The position numbers and the translations under genes are program-made. From assembly GCA_963729165.1 (NCBI GenBank), contig CAVSMM010000015.1:124001-188000 (forward strand): DNA of 64,000 bases, in the 5' to 3' direction. This stretch comes from JACCZX01 sp963729165. GTDB lineage: Bacteria > Pseudomonadota > Gammaproteobacteria > Burkholderiales > Burkholderiaceae_F. The notes beneath the pieces are model-generated. The model did no database searches and was not told the origin of the DNA. It was given only the letters and a program-made list of their open reading frames with translations. Shown in pieces: positions 46,551 through 55,163 of this stretch (positions are counted from its first letter, which is position 1; the number at the start of each line of letters is the position of its first letter).

Positions 46551-47171
46551 ATGAAAACGTTATTGCAGATCACATCGAGCATTCACGCCGACGCGGGGCA
46601 GTCGACACGGCTGGCCAATCGCTATGTCGCCGCGTGGCGCGAAGCGAATCGCGGCGGCAAGGTGCTGCTGCGCGATTTCGCCAAAGACCCGGTGCCGCAT
46701 ATCGACGCGGCGCGGTTCGGCGCGTTTCTATCGAAACCGGGTGAACGCACCGCTGAGCAGCAACAAGTCGTCGACTACTCCGACGCGCTGATCGACGAGC
46801 TTCGCCAGGCTGATGTCGTAGTGCTCGGCTTGCCGATGTACAACTTCGCGATCCCGTCAACATTGAAGGCGTACTTCGATCACATCGCACGGGCGGGCGT
46901 CACATTCACGTACACCGACAAGGGTGCGGTCGGTCTACTGAAGGGTAAAGAGGTCGTCGTGTTTGCCGCACGCGGCGGCGCTTATGTCGGCACGCCGCTC
47001 GATACACAAACTGCCTACGTCGTGGACTTCCTTGCATTCCTTGGCATGGACACGATCGAGTTCGTGTACGCCGAAGGTCTTGCGATGGGCGACGAAAGCA
47101 AACAAGACGCGTTGGCTAAGGCACACGCAGCGATCGACCGCCTTGTGACGCCCGAACTGGCTGCAGCGTGA
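46551..47171 (+). CDS. azoR: FMN-dependent NADH-azoreductase
   Basis: Flavodoxin-fold quinone/azo reductase of 206 residues. ATG 46551 (MKTLLQITSSIHADAGQST) gives the correct N-terminal FMN loop; an in-frame ATG at 46509 would add 14 unrelated residues. The second flavin loop is VLGLPMYNFAIPSTLKAYFD near 46820-46880, and the FAARGGAYVG loop lies near 46962-46992. AzoR enzymes reduce quinones and azo compounds and protect against thiol stress. It is the first gene after the LysR operator region. Confidence 0.93.
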   Translation: MKTLLQITSSIHADAGQSTRLANRYVAAWREANRGGKVLLRDFAKDPVPHIDAARFGAFLSKPGERTAEQQQVVDYSDALIDELRQADVVVLGLPMYNFAIPSTLKAYFDHIARAGVTFTYTDKGAVGLLKGKEVVVFAARGGAYVGTPLDTQTAYVVDFLAFLGMDTIEFVYAEGLAMGDESKQDALAKAHAAIDRLVTPELAAA

Positions 47172-47191
47172 ACAATGGATGGAGGATTGAC

Positions 47192-48050
47192 ATGAACATG
47201 CACGAAACCACTGCGTTCAGAACGCCCACGCGCATCCAGCGCACGTCACGTCGCGTACCGCACGCGCGGACGGACGCACGGGCCGATCACCCGCCTCGTC
47301 AGTCCGTCCGACGTGGGCGAGCTGATCAAGCCGTTTGTGTTTCTCGATTACTTCGAGATGGACCCGAAGCGCACGCCTGCGCTCGGCTTTCATCCGCACT
47401 CCGGTATCGCAACGCTGACGCTGCTTCTCGAAGGGCAGGTCTCCTACGAAGAAACATCCGGAACGAGAGGTGTCATCGAACCGCGCGGCGTTGAATGGAT
47501 GCGTGCCGCCGGCGGCGTCTGGCATACCGGAGGTGTCGTCGGAATCGCACGCGCCAAGGGCTATCAGCTATGGGTCGCGCTGCCTCCGGAGATGGAAAGC
47601 ATCGAATCCGCAGCACAGTATCTCGGGGGCGAGCAATTCCAGTCGCACGGTCCGGCACGCGTGATTCTGGGTCGTCATGGCGCAGCGGCCAGCAAAGTTG
47701 CTGCACCGCCGACAATCAACTACCTGGACGTCGCGCTGAAAGAGGGCCAGAAATGGCGCTATGAGCCGCCGGTCAATCACACCGTTGCCTGGATCGCCGT
47801 GCATCGGGGAAAGCTTGCGACGCCCGAACTGGTGGAGGAGGGCGAGTTGGCAGTGTTCGAGGAAGCGAACAGCGCCCTCGAATTTGAAGCGCTTGCAGAC
47901 ACCGGCTTCATCCTGGGCTCGGCAGTCAAGCATCCGCACGACCTCGTTCTCGGCAACTACTCGGTTCATACGAGCGGAGACGCACTTAAACGAGGCGAAG
48001 CCAGAATCGCGGAAATCGGCAAGCGCTTGCGGGAAGAGGGCCGTCTCTAG
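47192..48050 (+). CDS. Pirin family protein 1 (one frameshift)
   Basis: Bicupin pirin, about 285 residues. ATG 47192 with a GGAGG site 6 bases upstream begins MNMHETTAFRTPTRIQRTS; an indel near 47270 then leads to ITRLVSPSDVGELIKPF and FVFLDYFEMD. The metal-binding His residues are in GFHPHSGIATLTLLLEG near 47386-47436 and in MRAAGGVWHTGG near 47500-47535. Pirins bind iron; some are quercetin dioxygenases, others redox sensors. It lies 20 bp after azoR in the same direction. Confidence 0.87.
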
Positions 48051-48170
48051 GTCGGGATTATTGCTGCGCATGACTTTGTGTCAGTTGAACCCAGAGCGAT
48101 CGGGCCCAGACATAAAGTCGGCGCGCCCGCGTTGTACAGTTGGCACAGAACTCAAACCGGGGAGGGTGAG

Positions 48171-48683
48171 ATGCTGGGACTGACACCGCTGGGCACGATT
48201 CACACCGCAATCAGCTTGATTGCGCTGATTGCGGGATTCATCGCGTTGTGGCGCTATAAGGAGATCTCGACGAAGACCACATCGGGCCAGTGGTTCGTCG
48301 GCGGCACCATCCTGTCCTGCCTCACCGGCTTCGGAATCTTCCAGCACGGTGGATTCGGCAATCCCCACATCCTGGCGATCGTCACGCTGATCGTGCTCGC
48401 GGTCGCGTTCCTGGCGGAGCGTCGCGAAGTGTTTGGCCGTCTGTCTCGCTACATCGCGACCGTCAGCTATTCGCTCACGCTGTTCTTCCACTTCATTCCC
48501 GGCACGGTCGAGACCTTGCAGCGATTGCCTGTAGCTGCCCCGTTCTTGTCCCACCCCGATGACCCCAAGGCGCAGCCGATCGTCGCCGTGTTCTTCGTGC
48601 TGTTTCTGATCGGCGCGACGCTGCAAGTCATCCGCATGCGCGCAACCCCGAACCTCTTTCGCCGTGCGGCGGCCGCCGAGTAG
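48171..48683 (+). CDS. Four-helix membrane protein of unknown function
   Basis: ATG 48171, with GGAGGG about 5 bases upstream, encodes 170 residues with four hydrophobic helices (IHTAISLIALIAGFIALW, GGTILSCLTGFGIF, ILAIVTLIVLAVAFLA, and VAVFFVLFLIGATLQVI). Conserved-looking features are the histidines in IFQHGGFGNPH and LFFHFIPGTVE. I have no firm family name; the shape is reminiscent of small DUF2306-like membrane proteins. It sits between two pirin genes and is probably part of the azoR-pirin transcript. Confidence 0.75.
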   Translation: MLGLTPLGTIHTAISLIALIAGFIALWRYKEISTKTTSGQWFVGGTILSCLTGFGIFQHGGFGNPHILAIVTLIVLAVAFLAERREVFGRLSRYIATVSYSLTLFFHFIPGTVETLQRLPVAAPFLSHPDDPKAQPIVAVFFVLFLIGATLQVIRMRATPNLFRRAAAAE

Positions 48684-48713
48684 CGTGGCAAAAGACATGC
48701 AGCCGGTGAGCGA

Positions 48714-49466
48714 ATGACGGTCAAATCAGCGGCGACGGTGCGTAACGGTCCGCTCAACGTGGCAACAATCAGACTCGCCCGCGAGCGGGGGCATGCGAAT
48801 CACGGCTGGCTCGATTCGTATCACAGCTTCTCGTTCGCCGATTACTACGATCCGAAGCACATGGGCTATGGACCGTTGCGCGTCATCAACGAGGATCGCG
48901 TGCAGCAGGGATCCGGATTCGGCACGCACTCGCACCGTGACATGGAGATCATCAGCTACGTGCTTACGGGCGCGCTGGCTCACAAGGACTCGATCGGCAA
49001 CGCGTCGACCATCGTGCCGGGAGACGTGCAGCGCATGAGCGCCGGCACCGGCGTGCGTCACAGCGAATACAACGACAACCCCGCTGGCATCACTCACTTT
49101 CTGCAAATCTGGATCGAACCGAACGTCGTCGGTATAGCGCCCGGCTACGAACAGAAACATTTTGCAGCGGAGGAAAAACGCGGCCGTCTGCGACTGATCG
49201 TATCGCCGGATGGCCGCGACAGTTCCGTCTCGATGCACCAGGACGCCTTTCTTTACGCCGGTCTGTTCGACGGAAATGAAACGGCGCGCTACGAGGTAGG
49301 TGCCGAACGCAAGGGCTACGTCCACATCGCACGAGGCAGCGTCACGGTGAATGAAGTGTTGCTGAGCGCCGGCGATGCCATGATGACGGATGCCGGTGCC
49401 GTGCAGGTACAACGCGGCGCAGGCGCCGAAGTTCTGCTCTTCGATCTGCCGCGGGATGCCCGGTAA
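48714..49466 (+). CDS. Pirin family protein 2 (YhhW-like)
   Basis: Intact 250-residue pirin. The N-terminal cupin has RGHANHGWLDSYHSFSFADY, then GFGTHSHRDMEIISYVLTG near 48919-48975 and MSAGTGVRHSEYNDN near 49036-49080, which together supply the metal ligands (three His and a Glu). This is the arrangement of YhhW-type quercetinase-like pirins. It is a different branch from the pirin 660 bp upstream, so the pair is not a recent duplication. Confidence 0.93.
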   Translation: MTVKSAATVRNGPLNVATIRLARERGHANHGWLDSYHSFSFADYYDPKHMGYGPLRVINEDRVQQGSGFGTHSHRDMEIISYVLTGALAHKDSIGNASTIVPGDVQRMSAGTGVRHSEYNDNPAGITHFLQIWIEPNVVGIAPGYEQKHFAAEEKRGRLRLIVSPDGRDSSVSMHQDAFLYAGLFDGNETARYEVGAERKGYVHIARGSVTVNEVLLSAGDAMMTDAGAVQVQRGAGAEVLLFDLPRDAR

Positions 49467-49492
49467 TTGCACGTCCGCCGACTACTTAGGTG

Positions 49493-49509
49493 GGCGCGGG
49501 AGCCGCGCC
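49493..49509. terminator. Possible terminator hairpin between pirin 2 and tRNA-Phe
   Basis: A perfect 7-bp stem (GGCGCGG/CCGCGCC) with a GAG loop lies in the 59-bp convergent gap. Only a short T run (49523-49526) follows on the plus strand at some distance, so termination strength is doubtful. Confidence 0.4.
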
Positions 49510-49525
49510 GTAAGTAATTGAATTT

Positions 49526-49601
<76 letters not shown>

Positions 49602-49711
49602 TTTTGTACGCGACTTACGGGATGGCGTTTGAGGCTTGCGAGTTCTCGCCATCGCGAAGGGCGCGAAGTATAGCCGGACGCTAGAGCCGCAGCGGCATAA
49701 TCGGCGGCTAC

Positions 49712-50900
49712 ATGGTCGCGTCATCATTCGACATTGCGGTTGTCGGTTCCGGTATTCCGGGACTCGCTGCCGCTCTCGGTTTTGCTCAGCAGGGGCTCGC
49801 CGTTGCGTTAGTCGGACCGCGGTCGAAACCGCATGCGCCGACACGTTCTGCACCATTTGATCCACGCATCTATGCGGTGGCGCCTTCGAGCGTGGCGTTG
49901 CTCGAAGGTCTTGGCGTCTGGGGCAGTGTCGATCAGCACCGTGTGTGTGCGGTCGAGCACATGCGCGTGTTCGGCGATGACGGCCCGCAGCTGGCGTTCG
50001 ATGCCTATGGCGCGACGGTCGAGCGCCTTGCGACGATTGTCGAAGAAGGCGAGCTGTTGCGCGTTCTTGATGCTGCATGCAGTTTTCAGCCGTCGATCAA
50101 GAGAATTGCAGCGCCGTTTGTTTCACTCGCTGCGAAACCCGATGCGATCGCGGTTGCACTCGAAGGCGCATCGATTGCAGTGAACCTGCTGATCGGTGCC
50201 GATGGTGCGAACTCGTCGGTGCGCGCTGCTGCCGGCATTAGTGCAACGGTGAAGTCGTACGATCAAACGGCGATCGTTGCGAACTTCGAATGCGAACGCC
50301 CGCACCTGAACACCGCCTGGCAATGGTTTACGAATGAGGGCGTGGTGGCGTTGCTGCCGCTGCCGGGTGATCGCGTGTCGCTGGTGTGGTCCGCGCCGCA
50401 GGAACTCGCTTCCGAGTTGATGGCGCTGAGCCCCGATCAGTTGGCTACGCGTGTTACCGAGCGCTGCTCGTCGGCAGCGGGAGAACCGGCTGCCATCGGC
50501 TCGTTGACCGCGATGGGCGCTCGCGCACACTTTTCCATTGCGACAGGTCGCCGTGTCGCGTTTGATTGGATCGCGCGTTGCCTTGGTTGGTGATGCCGCG
50601 CACGTCATTCATCCGCTCGCGGGTCAAGGGCTCAATCTTGGCTTGCAGGACGTCGCTCTGCTGCACGAAGTCATTCGTGCGCGTGAGCCATTTCGCGATA
50701 TCGGCGACGCCACAATATTGAGACGCTACGAACGGGGACGTGCCGAGGCGCTTGGCTTGATGCGGTTTACGACCGATTCGCTGGCGCGGCTGTTTGCGTT
50801 TGATGACCCGCTGGTGCGCCGCCTGCGCAACGCCGGTCTAGCGGCCGTAAACCGTCTGAGTCCACTGAAAAACGCCTTAATTCGCCGGGCGCTCGGTTGA
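49712..50900 (+). CDS. UbiH/VisC-family FAD-dependent hydroxylase (one frameshift)
   Basis: Class A flavoprotein monooxygenase of the ubiquinone-hydroxylase group. The FAD dinucleotide motif DIAVVGSGIPGLAAALGF is near 49727-49780, the DG motif LLIGADGANSSVRAAAG near 50191-50240, and the third motif ALVGDAAHVIHPLAGQGLNL near 50577-50636. An indel near 50555 lies just before the last motif. Corrected length is about 396 residues. By position next to dsbC and similarity it could be UbiH or a paralogue such as UbiF/UbiM; sequence alone does not settle regiospecificity. Confidence 0.88.
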
Positions 50901-50988
50901 ACTGGATCAACGGCGGGTGGTCTACCCTGACTGTTGGCCCGCTCTCATTACACTCGCGGCTCGCCGCTGGATGCCGGAGATCAAAAAG

Positions 50989-51765
50989 ATGAAACGCCCG
51001 ATTCGATTCGCTGCTGCCACGGCCGTGTGGTCGACGACGACACTGCTGGCTTGCTCGCTGGCGTTGGCACAGATGCCGGCGAAGCCGATCGAGAACAAGA
51101 ACGCTCCGGCGGCCGGCAGCCCCGAAGCGCAGGTTGCGGCGCGCTTTACCGAAAAATCCGGCGGGCAAAAACCGGATCAGGTTTTCAAGGGCCGCGGTGG
51201 TTTGTACGAAGTTCTGATTGGCGGCCAGATTTACTACGTCGATTCCGATGTGTCCTTTGTGCTGGCCGGGCGAATGTTTGATCCGCGTACGCGCGAAGAC
51301 CTGACGCAAAAGCGGCTCGACGTCGCGCTGAAGGTTGATTTCAAGTCGTTGCCGCTCGATCGCGCGGTGAAGACGGTGCGCGGCGACGGATCGCGCGTGA
51401 TGGTGACGTTTGAGGATCCGAATTGCGGCTACTGCAAGCGTCTTTGGCAGAACATGGCCGAGTTGAAGAACGTGACGATCTACACGTTCCTGTATCCGAT
51501 TTTGTCTCCCGATTCGATGGAAAAATCCAAGGCGATCTGGTGCTCGAAGGATCGCGCTGCCAGCTGGGATGAGCACATGGTGCAGAACAAGACGAGCGCA
51601 GCAGCTCCAGCCGATTGCAAGACTCCACTTGAGCAGAACGTCGCGTTGGGTCAGCAGTTGGGAATCAACGGCACGCCGACGATCGTGTTTGCCGACGGTA
51701 CGCGTAGCGCCGGCGCGATGCCGGTGCCGGCCATTGAACAGCGCCTGGCCGCGGTCAAGAAATAA
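50989..51765 (+). CDS. dsbC: Thiol:disulfide isomerase DsbC
   Basis: Periplasmic disulfide isomerase. ATG 50989 (MKRPIRFAAATAVWS) starts a signal peptide with core TTTLLACSLALAQ; ATG 50971 is a possible longer start. The N-terminal dimerisation domain (KGRGGLYEVLIGGQIYYVD) precedes a thioredoxin domain with active site CGYC in FEDPNCGYCKRLW near 51409-51448 and cis-proline in GINGTPTIVFADG near 51661-51700. A second cysteine pair occurs in the helical region. The mature protein is about 230 residues, normal for DsbC. Confidence 0.93.
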   Translation: MKRPIRFAAATAVWSTTTLLACSLALAQMPAKPIENKNAPAAGSPEAQVAARFTEKSGGQKPDQVFKGRGGLYEVLIGGQIYYVDSDVSFVLAGRMFDPRTREDLTQKRLDVALKVDFKSLPLDRAVKTVRGDGSRVMVTFEDPNCGYCKRLWQNMAELKNVTIYTFLYPILSPDSMEKSKAIWCSKDRAASWDEHMVQNKTSAAAPADCKTPLEQNVALGQQLGINGTPTIVFADGTRSAGAMPVPAIEQRLAAVKK

Positions 51766-53075
51766 TTAACGCTTAGGCAGCAGCGATTCCGGCGTGGTGC
51801 CCTTCGGCACCAGCAGCCACGCCTGGCCTTCGTACTTTTGACGGCCCGCGCGCTCACCTGCCGCGGCCCCAAATCCCCAGAAAAAATCGAACCGCAGCGG
51901 GCCGCGAATCGCGCCGCCCGTGTCCTGCGCCATCATCGGTCGCACGAGCCGAGCTCTTGAATCACCCGCCTGTGAATTCGGATCGGTCGTTGCCAACACA
52001 ACCGGCGCGCCGAGTGGAATGAAGCGCGCATCAGCGGCGAGCGAATAGCCGGGCGTCAGCGCGACGCCCAGCGCACCCAGCGGACCGGCGTCCGCATTGC
52101 CCAGCGGCAGCTCGCGAAAGAAAACGAAGCTTGAGTTGTGGTTGAGCGCTTCTTTCAATCGCGCCGGATTGCGCTGCGCCCATGCCTTGATGCCCTGCAT
52201 CGACGCCTGATCGATCGTCAACTGGCCCTGGTCGACCAGCCAGCGACCGAGCGATCGGTACGGATGGCCGTTTTGATCGCCGTATCCAACACGCACGGTC
52301 GTGCCGTCGTCAAACTGCACGCGCCCCGATCCCTGGATCTGCAGAAAAAACGCTTCGATCGAATCGTCCACCCACAGCAGCTCTTGCCCTGCCAATGCGT
52401 TCGAGCCGGTGATGTCCGCGCGGGTGGCGTACGGAACGATGCGGCGGCCTTGCAGCTTGCCGCGCAGGCGCATGTTCGAAAGCTCCGGATAAACCGACGC
52501 GAGGTCGACGACAACCAAGTCGTCGGGCACGCGATAAATCGGCACCGCATACTTGTCGGTACGCACGCGGCTTCCGCGCAGCAGCGGTTCGTAGTACCCG
52601 GTGACGAGACCGCTTGTGCTGGGCTCGGCTTCGACGTTGTTGTCTACCTGCCGTGACGACACACGATAGGCATCGAAGCGCGTGGCGAAAAACTCGCGCA
52701 CGGAAGAGCCATCGCGAGCATCGACCGCAAGCGTTTGTGCGCATACCTCCCGCCATGCATCGCGCCGCGCCAGTGCGCTGCACGAGTTCAGAAAGGCTGG
52801 CCACGCCGCCGCCCAATCGCTTGGCGCGAATTGCGGGCAGCGCGTCGAACGCTGATCCGCTCGTAGCTGGCGCGTGTTTCGGACTGGACGGCAGGCGCTG
52901 CTGCGCGCGGTGGCGTGACATAGGCGGACTCGGCGTAACAGCGGTCGGAGGCAACGGAGTCCTTGGCGGAGCGGGCGTTGCAACCTGAGGCGCGGGCGCT
53001 AACCGCGCAACCCACAAGCGACAGCAAGACCATCGCAAAACTACAATGGCGCAACCGGTATCGATATCCAACCAT
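51766..53075 (-). CDS. mltA: Membrane-bound lytic murein transglycosylase A (one frameshift)
   Basis: Outer-membrane lipoprotein that cleaves peptidoglycan. The N-terminus (ATG 53075) has a basic start and lipobox LSLVGC near 53005-53020; an indel near 52850-52900 separates it from the main frame. The MltA domain contains LVTGYYEPLLRGSR near 52570-52612, YATRADITGSNALAGQ with LLWVDDSIEAFFLQIQGSG, and the 3D domain with catalytic Asp in MMAQDTGGAIRGPLRFDFF near 51885-51940. Length is about 435 residues after correction. Its start codon overlaps, on the opposite strand, that of a 31-residue gene. Confidence 0.9.
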
Positions 53076-53169
53076 GTGGCTAATTTTGCTTGAAGCAGCG
53101 CTGGCCGTTGCGCTGCTTGTCTTCATCGTCTGGTGGACGATGTTCGACAAGCCGAAGAAAAAGGACTAG
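53074..53169 (+). CDS. Small membrane protein, 31 residues
   Basis: ATG 53074 opens 32 codons encoding a hydrophobic helix (ILLEAALAVALLVFIVWW) and the strongly basic end DKPKKKD. From memory, short hypothetical proteins of this kind occur between mltA and apaG in Burkholderiales, but I cannot verify that here. The start overlaps the mltA start on the opposite strand inside a CATG, and the stop overlaps apaG convergently by 4 bp, so the gene is packed exactly between its neighbours. The role is unknown. Confidence 0.6.
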   Translation: MWLILLEAALAVALLVFIVWWTMFDKPKKKD

Positions 53170-53540
53170 TGCAGGGTTTGCGGCATCGACAGTACGAATT
53201 CCGGAATGCTCGCTTCGAACTGCGTGCCGTCGGCACCGACGCAGTGATAGGTCCCGCGCATCGAGCCCACCGGTGTCGGTAGCGGGCAGCCGCTGGTGTA
53301 CTCGAATGCTTCGCCGGGCTGCAGGATCGGTTGTTCGCCAACGACGCCATCGCCCTCGACTTCCTCAATCTTGTTATTGGCGTCCGTGATGATCCAGTGG
53401 CGCGAGATCAATTGGGCGGTCGCCTCGCCGGTGTTCTTGATCGTGACCGTGTACGCGAACATGAACGTGTCTTCCGACGGGTTCGAGTAGTCGGGGAGGA
53501 ACTGCGGGCGCACGGTAATCGCGAACTGATACTTGGCCAT
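53166..53540 (-). CDS. apaG: ApaG (CO2+/Mg2+ efflux protein family)
   Basis: A 124-residue immunoglobulin-like domain protein. Family motifs are DTFMFAYTVTIKNTGEATAQL near 53430-53495 (broken here only for length), RHWIITDANNKIEEVEGDGV near 53340-53400, GEQPILQPGEAFEYTSGCPL and MRGTYHCVGADG near 53210-53250. In enterobacteria apaG is linked to ApaH; its exact function is unclear. It is divergent from rpe, with 63 bp between the two starts. Confidence 0.94.
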   Translation of the reverse strand: MAKYQFAITVRPQFLPDYSNPSEDTFMFAYTVTIKNTGEATAQLISRHWIITDANNKIEEVEGDGVVGEQPILQPGEAFEYTSGCPLPTPVGSMRGTYHCVGADGTQFEASIPEFVLSMPQTLH

Positions 53541-53603
53541 GTGGTGTAAGTCGGATTATCGAGGAAGCTGACCCTTAGAATAAACGCAGCCGCCGAGGTT
53601 CCG

Positions 53604-54299
53604 ATGACTACAACAAACCACCGAATCGCCCCCAGCATTTTGTCTGCCGATTTCGCGCGGCTGGGCGAGGAGGTAAAGGCCGTGGTCGCAGCCGGCGCCG
53701 ACTGGATCCACTTTGACGTTATGGATAACCACTATGTGCCCAATCTGACGATCGGGCCGCTGGTGTGCGAAGCGATACGTCCGCTGGTCAGCGTACCGAT
53801 CGATGTGCACCTGATGGTGAAGCCGGTTGATCGCATCGTGCCGGATTTTGCCAAGGCCGGCGCCAATGTGATCACGTTTCACCCGGAAGCGTCCGACCAT
53901 ATCGATCGCACGCTATCGCTGATTCGCGAATCGGGATGCAAGGCGGGGCTGGTGTTCAATCCTGCGACGCCGTTGGCGTACATGGATCACGTAATGGACA
54001 AGCTTGATGTCGTGCTGCTGATGTCGGTTAACCCCGGCTTCGGCGGGCAGGCGTTCATTGCAGAGACGCTGCGCAAAGTGACGCCAGCGCGCGCGAAGGT
54101 CGACGCCTACAGCAAGGCTACGGGGCGCGAGATCCTGGTCGAGATTGACGGCGGCGTGAAGGTCGACAACATCGCGGAGATCGCACGCGCCGGCGCCGAT
54201 ACGTTCGTCGCCGGCAGCGCGATCTTCGGTGCGCGCGATGACAACGGTGGCTATGTCGGAGTCATGCGCCGGCTGCGTGACGCGCTCGCGGCTGCATGA
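53604..54299 (+). CDS. rpe: Ribulose-phosphate 3-epimerase
   Basis: Pentose-phosphate pathway epimerase, a (beta/alpha)8 barrel of 231 residues and intact. The catalytic metal-binding motifs are IAPSILSADFARLGEEV at the start, IHFDVMDNHYVPNLTIGP near 53707-53760, VPIDVHLMVKP near 53797-53829, MSVNPGFGGQAFI near 54019-54058 and VEIDGGVKVDN near 54140-54173. Its stop overlaps the gph start as ATGA. The rpe-gph-trpE order is standard in beta- and gammaproteobacteria. Confidence 0.96.
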   Translation: MTTTNHRIAPSILSADFARLGEEVKAVVAAGADWIHFDVMDNHYVPNLTIGPLVCEAIRPLVSVPIDVHLMVKPVDRIVPDFAKAGANVITFHPEASDHIDRTLSLIRESGCKAGLVFNPATPLAYMDHVMDKLDVVLLMSVNPGFGGQAFIAETLRKVTPARAKVDAYSKATGREILVEIDGGVKVDNIAEIARAGADTFVAGSAIFGARDDNGGYVGVMRRLRDALAAA

Positions 54300-54983
54300 G
54301 TGCGCGCTTTACAGCGCGCGCGGTTCTGATCGATCTGGACGGCACACTGGTCGATTCGTTGCCGGACATTGGCTGCGCTGTCAATTCGATGCGCGCCGAG
54401 CTCGGTTTGCCTGAGTTGTCCCTTATGCGCATTGCGTCGTACGTCGGCAAGGGCGTCGACGTACTCGTGCATCGGGCGCTGACCGAGACGATGGACGAGT
54501 TAGCACCGATTGAAGCCTTTCAAGCGTGGCAAGAGCTCGTTCGATCGGCGTTACAGCGAGGTCAACGGCAATGAGTCGCGTGTTTATGCTGGTGTTCAAC
54601 AGGCGCTGGACGAACTGCGGGCCAAAGGAATGCCGCTTGCGTGCGTCACCAACAAGCCGCGCTCCTTCACGCTGCAATTGCTGGAGCGCACGAAATTGAA
54701 AACGGCGTTCACTGCCATCGTCAGCGGGGACGACACGCAGCGAAAGAAGCCGGACGGCGAGCCCATGCTGCATGCATGCAAGCTGCTCAACACTGAGCCG
54801 TCTGACGCGGCGGTCATCGGCGATTCGGCAAACGACGTACTCTCCGCGCGCGCCGCCGGCTGCCGCGTGATCGTTGTCGAGACCGGATACAACGAGGGTA
54901 AATCGCTGGCCGATCTGGATGCCGATGCTATAGTGCCTACGCTGTTGCACGCGGCTCGCTTGATCGAGCCGCATCCTCTTTAA
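54296..54983 (+). CDS. gph: Phosphoglycolate phosphatase Gph (one frameshift)
   Basis: HAD-superfamily phosphatase that removes 2-phosphoglycolate formed in DNA repair and metabolism. HAD motif I is VLIDLDGTLVDSLPD near 54325-54369, motif II ACVTNKPRS near 54637-54663 with Thr, and motif IV AAVIGDSANDVLSARAAG near 54811-54864. An indel near 54535 moves the frame within the cap domain (FERWQELVRSAL to YSEVNGNESRVYAG). Corrected length is about 229 residues. Confidence 0.9.
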
Positions 54984-54993
54984 GTCACGACCG

Positions 54994-55080
54994 ATGGCAC
55001 TTTTTGACGAGATCAGCCGGCTTTTCTTCCAGGGCTACGCCCGGGGAGCCTGGCTTTGGCGTAGCTGCACGCGCAGCTAA
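54994..55080 (+). CDS. Putative trp operon leader peptide, 28 residues
   Basis: ATG 54994 begins a short frame ending at TAA 55078-55080, 10 bp after gph and 83 bp before trpE. Near its end lie two tryptophan codons (TGG at 55051 and 55057) separated by one Leu codon, giving GAWLWRSCTRS. The second Trp codon touches the base of a hairpin at 55058-55084. I see no convincing Shine-Dalgarno, and no downstream T run, so classical attenuation is not proven; the position, length and Trp pair are what support the call. Confidence 0.45.
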   Translation: MALFDEISRLFFQGYARGAWLWRSCTRS

Positions 55081-55100
55081 CGCCGCCGTGTACGCACGGC
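55058..55100 (+). promoter_or_regulatory. Tandem hairpins between the trp leader frame and trpE
   Basis: Hairpin 1 (55058-55084) pairs GGCGTAGCTGC with GCAGCTAACGCC across an ACGC loop, 11 pairs with one bulged A. Hairpin 2 (55085-55100) pairs GCCGTG with CACGGC across TACG. They are directly adjacent, so they could stack. No U tract follows, so if they control transcription they would need Rho or act on trpE translation. Confidence 0.5.
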
Positions 55101-55163
55101 ACTCGTTCATTGGCTCACAAGATTGCCGCTCCAGCGGCACTTCGTTGCAATCGGTTTGATGGA

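Noticed and set aside
49467..49525. Transcription terminator for tRNA-Phe on the minus strand
   Set aside because: The hairpin is strong but is not followed by a T run on that strand, so I list it only as a possible structure.
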